DNA from: Mycobacterium sp. DL592
GTDB taxonomy: Bacteria; Actinomycetota; Actinomycetes; Mycobacteriales; Mycobacteriaceae
NCBI RefSeq assembly: GCF_011694515.1
Contig: NZ_CP050192.1
Location: forward strand, 2,353,301 to 2,417,300
Length of the DNA stretch: 64,000 nt
Direction of reading: 5' to 3'
Below, one piece after another: positions 58,812-64,000 of this stretch (positions within the stretch are counted from its first letter, which is position 1; every line of letters starts with the position of its first letter). Under the pieces are notes generated by a model. That model was not told the origin of the DNA. It searched no databases and saw only the letters and a list, made by a program, of their open reading frames with translations. Position numbers and translations under genes: made by a program.

Positions 58812-58862
58812 CTAGCGCCGCTCCTCCTCATCGCTACGCTCTGCATCGTCGCCGGCGGTCAT
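58808..58862. repeat. MIRU-like element between uppP and the phosphatase gene
   Basis: CTCCTCCTCATCGCTACGCT followed by CTGCATCGTCGCCGGCG (plus strand) closely resembles the MIRU sequence of M. tuberculosis as I remember it. On the minus strand the element lies between two ATGA sequences 51 bp apart: the first (58862-58859) contains the uppP stop, the second (58811-58808) the next start. This is as expected for insertion into an ATGA overlap. Confidence 0.75.
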
Positions 58863-59692
58863 CCCGCGGCCACCACGCCGGTACTCAGCAGCGCCATGAC
58901 GACGAGGGCCAGCACCACCCGGTAGCCGACGAACCAATACATGACGTGGTGGGCGACGAACCGCAGCAACCACGTGATCGCCGCGAAGCCGACGACGAAT
59001 GCGATGACGACGGAGACCAGGAGTTGGGCACCCGTGGCGCTCATCCCCTCGGTCACCGGGTGGAAGGCGTCCGGCAGCGAAAACAGCCCTGACGCCAGGA
59101 TGGCCGGGATACCCAGCAGGAAGCCGAATCTGGCGGACAGCTCACGGTCGAGTCCAAGGAACAGACCCGCGCTGATGGTCGATCCGGACCGCGACACACC
59201 GGGAATCAGTGCCAGGCATTGCGCGATGCCGACCAACAGGCCGTCGCGCCAGGTCAGCTGTTCGATGTGGCGGGTCTGGCGGCCGAAGTACTCGGCGGCG
59301 GCGATCACTGCGGAGAAGACCAGCATCGCGGTGGCGATGATCCACAGGTTGCGCACCTCGCCACGGATCGCCTGCTTGAACGCGACCCCGAGCACGACGA
59401 TCGGCACCGTGCCGATGATGACGTACCAGCCCAACCGGTAGTCGGGGTTGTCGCGGTGCGCCTTGACGAACAGGCCGTTGAACCAGGCCTTGAGGATGCG
59501 CACGATGTCGCGGGCGAAGTAGATGAGCACGGCGGCTTCGGTGCCCAGCTGGGACACCGCGGTGAACGACGCGCCGGCGTCACCGGCGAAGAAGACCCGG
59601 GACACGATCGCCAGGTGGCTCGATGACGAGACCGGCAGGAACTCGGTCAGCCCCTGGACGATCGACAAGACGACGACCTGCAACCACGACAT
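58859..59692 (-). CDS. uppP: Undecaprenyl-diphosphatase UppP (BacA)
   Basis: 277-residue integral membrane enzyme recycling undecaprenyl (decaprenyl) diphosphate for peptidoglycan and arabinogalactan synthesis; also gives bacitracin resistance. Both conserved motifs are present: [17 protein letters not shown] and [17 protein letters not shown] 59692 follows GGAAG and gives family length; a GTG at 59707 would add five residues. Confidence 0.96.
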   Translation of the reverse strand: MSWLQVVVLSIVQGLTEFLPVSSSSHLAIVSRVFFAGDAGASFTAVSQLGTEAAVLIYFARDIVRILKAWFNGLFVKAHRDNPDYRLGWYVIIGTVPIVVLGVAFKQAIRGEVRNLWIIATAMLVFSAVIAAAEYFGRQTRHIEQLTWRDGLLVGIAQCLALIPGVSRSGSTISAGLFLGLDRELSARFGFLLGIPAILASGLFSLPDAFHPVTEGMSATGAQLLVSVVIAFVVGFAAITWLLRFVAHHVMYWFVGYRVVLALVVMALLSTGVVAAG

Positions 59693-59738
59693 CGACGCGA
59701 CTTCCACGCCGCCGACCGTACTGGATAACGCGGGAGTT

Positions 59739-60050
59739 TCAGCGCGCCGGGCGGGGCACCGGCTGCGCGGCGGCGACGGTGTCGCGCAGCGCGGCGATCA
59801 GACTGCGCTCGTCGTTGACGTCGAAATCGCCGATATTGCGGGTGGCCGCGGCAACCACGTCCTCGGCGTGCGGCACCGGACCGGCCAGCCGCGGGTGGTA
59901 GACCTCGACCACGAGCTGACCGCGGTGCACGTGGAAGGAGAAGCTCCGCCCATCACCGAGGTGGCCGAATCCGCTGGCGAACACGCCCGTCGAGAGGTCC
60001 TCGATGGCAAATTCCCGCCCGTCGGACTCGGGTATCGCAGCCAGCGTCAT
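59739..60050 (-). CDS. Conserved small protein (Rv2137c-like)
   Basis: 103-residue protein without signal or membrane segment; pattern [29 protein letters not shown] suggests a small beta domain. ATG 60050 is chosen because a TATGGT box lies 6 nt upstream. Position between uppP and lppL matches Rv2137c. Function unknown. Confidence 0.75.
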   Translation of the reverse strand: MTLAAIPESDGREFAIEDLSTGVFASGFGHLGDGRSFSFHVHRGQLVVEVYHPRLAGPVPHAEDVVAAATRNIGDFDVNDERSLIAALRDTVAAAQPVPRPAR

Positions 60051-60056
60051 AACGCC

Positions 60057-60062
60057 ACCATA
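60057..60062 (-). promoter_or_regulatory. -10 box (TATGGT) of the Rv2137c-like gene
   Basis: TATGGT on the minus strand ends 6 nt before the ATG at 60050, supporting a leaderless start; it may also serve uppP downstream. Confidence 0.5.
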
Positions 60063-60120
60063 ACCCCGGTTACGGAAATCCAGTAGACATAGCCGCAAAT
60101 TTGTCTTCTGCGCGGAGACC

Positions 60121-60126
60121 TAGAAT
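60121..60126 (+). promoter_or_regulatory. -10 box (TAGAAT) of lppL
   Basis: TAGAAT puts the mRNA start near 60133, so the in-frame GTG at 60129 would not be transcribed and lppL should start at 60192 after a leader of about 60 nt. Confidence 0.5.
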
Positions 60127-60191
60127 CAGTGATCGACAGAGGGCGACCCGGTCGCTCGATCGTGCACACGTCCGAGAGCTACCCGTTGCCA

Positions 60192-61223
60192 ATGGTTGTA
60201 AACAGCGCTGGTTTGCGCAGGTACACCGGCGTGTTGCTGACCGTCGTCGCAGTGGCTACGGGGTGCTCCTCGAGTCCGCTCGACGCCCCGCCGCCCACCA
60301 TCGAACCCGCGCAGGCTGCCGTCTCGCCGCCCCCCGCGACTGCACCTGCGGGGCAGGTTCTGGCCCTGGGCGGCCGCGCGCAGGCCGCGGTGTTCGACGC
60401 TAAGACCGCCTCGCTGGTGGTTTTCACCCCGGCCGCCGACCCGAAGGCCGCCGCGACGGTCACCGTGTTCGGACCTGGCGGGACTCCCAGGGCAATCGCG
60501 CTGGGCGGCCCGGCGTCGTCGATCGCCGGCGACGGACAGGGCTCGGTATACGTCTCGAGGCGCGGCGGCTACACCGTCGTCGACGTGGCGGCCGGGACCA
60601 CCCGCCAGGTGGCCGTCGACGGCCAAGCAGACACCGACTTCACCGCAATCGCCCGGCGGGCCGACGGCCGGCTGGTGCTGGGCAGCGCGCAGGGCGCCGC
60701 CTTCACGATGGCGACGGAGACCGCGGTGGCCACCAAGGCCGAGATCTTCGCCCGCGTCGACGCGATTGTCACCGAGGGCGACAGCGCCGTCGTGCTGGAC
60801 CGCGGGCAGACCTCGGTGACGGCGCTGAGCGCCGACGGCAAAGCCCAGCAGGCGCTGCGCGCCGGCGAGGGTGCCACCACGCTGGCCGCCGATCCGCTGG
60901 GACGCGTGCTCGTCGCCGACACCCGCGGCGGCCAGCTGCTGGTCTTCGGCGTCGACCCGCTGATCGAACGCCAGGCCTATCCGGTGCCCGCCGCACCCTA
61001 CGGCCTGGCCGGATCGCGCAAGCTGGTGTGGGTTTCACAGACCGCGGCGAACGTCGTCATTGGTTACGATCTCGCTACTGGAATCCCCGTGGAAAAGGTG
61101 CGCTACCCGACCGTGCAGCAACCGAACTCGCTGGCCTTCGATGACAGGACCGGCACGCTCTACGTCGTGTCGGGGTCGGGCGCCGGGGTGCAGGTGATCC
61201 GTAACGCCGCCGGTGGCCGATGA
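60192..61223 (+). CDS. lppL: Lipoprotein LppL, beta-propeller
   Basis: 343-residue lipoprotein. The lipobox VATGC places the lipidated cysteine at residue 25. The rest consists of repeated four-strand units (for example LAADPLGRVLVADTRGGQLLVFG, LAFDDRTGTLYVVSGSGAGVQVI) like an NHL/YncE-type beta-propeller on the outer face of the membrane. Function unknown. Its TGA overlaps the ATG of the DUF5703 gene (ATGA). Confidence 0.87.
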   Translation: MVVNSAGLRRYTGVLLTVVAVATGCSSSPLDAPPPTIEPAQAAVSPPPATAPAGQVLALGGRAQAAVFDAKTASLVVFTPAADPKAAATVTVFGPGGTPRAIALGGPASSIAGDGQGSVYVSRRGGYTVVDVAAGTTRQVAVDGQADTDFTAIARRADGRLVLGSAQGAAFTMATETAVATKAEIFARVDAIVTEGDSAVVLDRGQTSVTALSADGKAQQALRAGEGATTLAADPLGRVLVADTRGGQLLVFGVDPLIERQAYPVPAAPYGLAGSRKLVWVSQTAANVVIGYDLATGIPVEKVRYPTVQQPNSLAFDDRTGTLYVVSGSGAGVQVIRNAAGGR

Positions 61224-61474
61224 GTAGCGCCCACCGCGGCCGGATGCCGGCCAGCTGGGAGGTCGACCTCTCCGAGGACTACGAGTGGATCCCGCTGCGG
61301 CTACCGCCGGACGTGACCCGCGTCAGCGCGTCGACCCGGCTGTCGATCGAAGCCGAGTACCGCGGCTGGGAACTGACCAGGGTGCGCCTCTACACCGACG
61401 GGAGCCGCCGGGTCTTGTTGCGGCGCAAGAAGATCCGCATCGACGGCCGCCACACAGACCAGCCAGAGCTGTGA
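61220..61474 (+). CDS. DUF5703 family protein
   Basis: 84-residue basic protein, [20 protein letters not shown] then [19 protein letters not shown], characteristic of a small actinobacterial family found just before pyrD. No catalytic motif is seen. It overlaps lppL by ATGA and pyrD by TGATG, so the three are translated as a unit. Confidence 0.82.
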   Translation: MSSAHRGRMPASWEVDLSEDYEWIPLRLPPDVTRVSASTRLSIEAEYRGWELTRVRLYTDGSRRVLLRRKKIRIDGRHTDQPEL

Positions 61475-62538
61475 TGTACTCCGCGGTGCGGCGGGCGCTG
61501 TTCCTGGTGCCCCCCGAACGGATCCACACGCTGGTGTTCGCCGGGCTGCGCGCCGCGACGGCCACCGGCGTCGCCCGCAGGCAGCTGAGCCGCCGGCTCG
61601 CCCCGCAGGATCCGGTGCTGGCCGCCACGGTGTTCGGGGTGCGTTTTCCGGGTCCGCTCGGGCTGGCCGCGGGATTCGACAAGGACGGTGTCGGCCTGCA
61701 CACCTGGGGCGCACTGGGTTTCGGCTACGCCGAGGTGGGCACGGTGACCGCCGTTCCGCAGCCGGGTAATCCCCTGCCGCGGCTGTTCCGACTGGCACAG
61801 GACCGGGCGCTGCTGAACCGGATGGGCTTCAACAACCACGGCGCCGGACAGCTGGCATTGCAACTGGCCCGCCACCACCCCGACGTACCCATCGGGGTGA
61901 ACATCGGCAAGTCGAAGGTCACACCGCCCGAGCTGGCCGCCGAGGACTACCGATCCAGTGCTCGACTGCTCGGCCCGCTGGCCGCCTACCTGGTGGTCAA
62001 CGTCAGCTCCCCCAACACCCCGGGGCTGCGCGACCTGCAGGCGGTGGAGTCGCTGCGCCCCATCCTGAGCGCGGTCCTGAGCGAGACGTCCACACCGGTG
62101 CTGGTGAAGATCGCCCCCGACCTGTCCGACGACGACGTCGACGCGGTGGCCGACCTGGCCGTCGAACTCGGCCTGGCGGGCATCGTCGCAACCAACACCA
62201 CGATCTCGCGAGCCGGGCTGCGCACCCCCGGCGTCGACGAACTCGGCGCCGGCGGGATCTCCGGGCCGCCGGTCGCGCGGCGATCGCTGGAGATCCTGCG
62301 GCGGCTCTACGGCCGGGTCGGCGAGCGGCTGGTACTGGTCAGCGTCGGCGGTATCGAAACCGCCGACGATGCCTGGGAGCGAATCACCGCGGGCGCGTCG
62401 CTGCTGCAGGGCTACACCGGCTTCGTCTACGGCGGAGGCTTGTGGGCCAAGGAAATTCACGACGGCATCGCCGCGCGGCTGCACGCCGGCGGGTTCAGCT
62501 CGCTCAGTGACGCCGTCGGCTCCGCGGCGCCCCTGTAG
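61474..62538 (+). CDS. pyrD: Dihydroorotate dehydrogenase (quinone), class 2, PyrD
   Basis: 354-residue FMN enzyme of pyrimidine synthesis, membrane-associated through the N-terminal amphipathic helix ([20 protein letters not shown]). [12 protein letters not shown] and [15 protein letters not shown], with the catalytic serine, mark class 2, which passes electrons to menaquinone. [16 protein letters not shown] binds FMN phosphate. ATG 61474 follows a GTG at 61471; either could be used. Confidence 0.96.
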   Translation: MYSAVRRALFLVPPERIHTLVFAGLRAATATGVARRQLSRRLAPQDPVLAATVFGVRFPGPLGLAAGFDKDGVGLHTWGALGFGYAEVGTVTAVPQPGNPLPRLFRLAQDRALLNRMGFNNHGAGQLALQLARHHPDVPIGVNIGKSKVTPPELAAEDYRSSARLLGPLAAYLVVNVSSPNTPGLRDLQAVESLRPILSAVLSETSTPVLVKIAPDLSDDDVDAVADLAVELGLAGIVATNTTISRAGLRTPGVDELGAGGISGPPVARRSLEILRRLYGRVGERLVLVSVGGIETADDAWERITAGASLLQGYTGFVYGGGLWAKEIHDGIAARLHAGGFSSLSDAVGSAAPL

Positions 62539-62546
62539 TCACCGGT

Positions 62547-64000
62547 TCAGCACTTGGAATTCGGCGGCGGCAGGGTCAGGTCGATCAGGTAGGCCGCGGC
62601 GTACTTGTCCACGCAGGCGTCGCCCTGGAACACCACGGTGTGCTGGGTGCCGTCGAAGGTCAGCAGGCCGCCACCGAGCTCCTTGGCCAGCTCGACGCCC
62701 GCCCGGTAGGGCGTCGCAGGGTCGTCGGTCGTGGAGACCACGAGCACCGGCCCCAGCCCCGGCGCGGACACCTGGTGCGGGGCGCCGGTCGGCGGCACCG
62801 GCCAGAACGCGCAGGTGTCCAGTGGTGCGTCACCGGTGAACGGACCGTAGCTCATGAACGGCGCCGCCAGCCGGGTCCTGCGGTCTTCGTCGACGGCCTT
62901 CGTGCGGTCAGTGTTGGGCGGCTCGTCGACACAGTTGACCCCGACCTCGGCGTCGTTGGAGTTGGAGTAGTGACCGTGCTCGTCACGGTTCCAGTACATG
63001 TCGGCCATGGCGAGCAAGGTGTCGCCGCGCCCCTGGGACAACTCGGTCAACCCTTCGGTCAGATGCTTCCAGAGAGTCGGCGAGTACATCGCCATGATGG
63101 TGCCCGTGATCGCGTCGCCGTAACCCAGGCCGCGCGGATCGTCGGTGCGAATTGGCTTGCCGACCAAGGGATCGACCATATGACGGTAAACGTCGACAGC
63201 CTTGGCCGGGTCGGTGCCCAACGGGCACTTGGGTTCTTTGGCACAGTCGGCGGCGAAATCGTCGAACGCCTTCTGGAATGCGGCCGCCTGGTCGATGTTG
63301 GACTGGATCGGATCCGCGTCAGGATCGACCGCACCGTCGAGGATCATCGCTCGCACCTTGTCCGGAAAGGCCTCGGCGTAGGCCGTTCCGATCTCGGTGC
63401 CGTAGGAATATCCCAGATAGGTCAGCTTCTCGTCACCCAGTGCGGCACGCAGCCGGTCGAGATCCCTGGCGACATTGGCGGTTCCCACGTTAGCCAAGAA
63501 GTCCTTACCCATTTTGTCCACGCAGCGCTGGACGAACTGTTTCTCTGTGCTCTCGATATGGGCAACGCCGGCAGGGGTGTAGTCAACCTGGGGATCGGCG
63601 CGCATCGCGTCGTTGTCGGCATCGGAGTTGCACCACAGCGCCGGAGTCGACGAACCGACTCCCCGCGGGTCGAACCCGACGAGGTCGAACCGGGCCCGGA
63701 TCTGCGGTGGCAGCGAATCCAGCATCGACAGTGCCGCGTCGACGCCCGACTCCCCCGGGCCGCCGGGGTTGATGACCAGCGAACCGATCTTGCCCCCGGT
63801 AGCCGGAAACCGGATGAGCGCCAACTTGGCAACCGCCCCACCGGAATTCGCGTAGTCGATCGGGACAGTGAGGTCGCCACACTGCGCATCTGCGGGGATG
63901 TGCGCTCCGTCGCCACCGCCGACGGCGTGACACGGCCCCCACTCGATCGCAGCCGACTGACCGATCGGCGGCCTCGCCGCCACCGGCTTCCCCTCGACGA
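62547..64000 (-). CDS. Alpha/beta hydrolase, Hip1/CaeA-like tripeptidyl aminopeptidase, N-terminus outside window
   Basis: At least 484 residues, open at the window edge, so the signal peptide and start are missing. The nucleophile elbow is GYSYGTEIG, the acid lies in STTDDPATPYRAG and the histidine in GTQHTVVFQG. The lower half is the C-terminal TAP-like domain. Several cysteine pairs and the C-terminal SKC suggest disulfides in an exported protein. Relatives in M. tuberculosis are Rv2223c, Rv2224c (Hip1) and Rv2672. The position after pyrD differs from M. tuberculosis, where Rv2140c follows. Confidence 0.85.
   Translation of the reverse strand, partial: VEGKPVAARPPIGQSAAIEWGPCHAVGGGDGAHIPADAQCGDLTVPIDYANSGGAVAKLALIRFPATGGKIGSLVINPGGPGESGVDAALSMLDSLPPQIRARFDLVGFDPRGVGSSTPALWCNSDADNDAMRADPQVDYTPAGVAHIESTEKQFVQRCVDKMGKDFLANVGTANVARDLDRLRAALGDEKLTYLGYSYGTEIGTAYAEAFPDKVRAMILDGAVDPDADPIQSNIDQAAAFQKAFDDFAADCAKEPKCPLGTDPAKAVDVYRHMVDPLVGKPIRTDDPRGLGYGDAITGTIMAMYSPTLWKHLTEGLTELSQGRGDTLLAMADMYWNRDEHGHYSNSNDAEVGVNCVDEPPNTDRTKAVDEDRRTRLAAPFMSYGPFTGDAPLDTCAFWPVPPTGAPHQVSAPGLGPVLVVSTTDDPATPYRAGVELAKELGGGLLTFDGTQHTVVFQGDACVDKYAAAYLIDLTLPPPNSKC

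Noticed and set aside
60129..60191. Upstream GTG start for lppL
   Set aside because: It sits 2 nt after the TAGAAT box, so it would not be in the mRNA, and it would place 42 extra residues before the signal peptide.

Overview
The window is high-GC actinobacterial DNA. Gene content and order match the Mycobacterium tuberculosis Rv2064-Rv2139 region with some genes missing and others added. Extra genes such as a GlcP-type sugar permease and a thiocyanate hydrolase cluster, and the absence of PE/PPE genes, suggest a free-living, probably fast-growing mycobacterium (Mycolicibacterium-like). The species is an inference. Rv names below come from remembered synteny and were not searched. Many genes have a TANNNT -10 box 6-8 nt before the start codon, the usual leaderless mycobacterial arrangement.

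1-8 kb: aerobic cobalamin (corrin ring) synthesis. cobG (partial), cobH and a fused cobI-cobJ lie on the plus strand; cobK, cobM and cobL lie on the minus strand with a short-chain dehydrogenase at the head of their operon. An APC-type amino-acid permease separates the two blocks. Three perfect 60-bp repeats follow the ATGA junction of cobH and cobIJ and are translated as the CobIJ N-terminus. 8-16 kb: an F420-dependent biliverdin reductase homologue, a MOSC/ferredoxin-reductase/2Fe-2S fusion, PepE, a 5'-3' exonuclease, an SsuD-like monooxygenase, and a thiocyanate-hydrolase operon (fused beta-alpha subunit, gamma subunit, P15K-like activator).

16-36 kb: HelY helicase, TatA/TatC, and the Pup-proteasome cluster: pafC, pafB, pafA, prcA, prcB, pup, dop and mpa. 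Two sets of other genes sit inside this cluster: a predicted type VII secretion-associated pair (EspC-like protein plus DUF1023 hydrolase) between pafA and prcA, and an amidohydrolase plus two tandem paralogous membrane proteins (the second frameshifted) plus an Rv2114-like protein between dop and mpa.

36-48 kb: MTB12-type secreted protein and LppK, DUF503, TrmI, a RecB-like Fe-S nuclease, a thioesterase, DUF4126, hisE-hisG, a lipoprotein, a sugar permease, a HAD phosphatase and metH. The metH leader has the architecture of an S-adenosylhomocysteine (SAH) riboswitch with a hairpin that can hide the ribosome-binding site.

48-64 kb: PAC2 protein, an HNH/DUF222 (13E12-type) protein, a two-subunit acyl-CoA dehydrogenase, an SDR, mshC (mycothiol), cysQ, a META-domain lipoprotein, the Rv2133c-Rv2137c block with uppP, lppL, DUF5703, pyrD and a partial Hip1/CaeA-like hydrolase. 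MIRU-like elements interrupt what look like ancestral stop/start overlaps at 38.9 kb and 58.8 kb. No tRNA, rRNA, CRISPR array, insertion sequence or prophage gene was seen.
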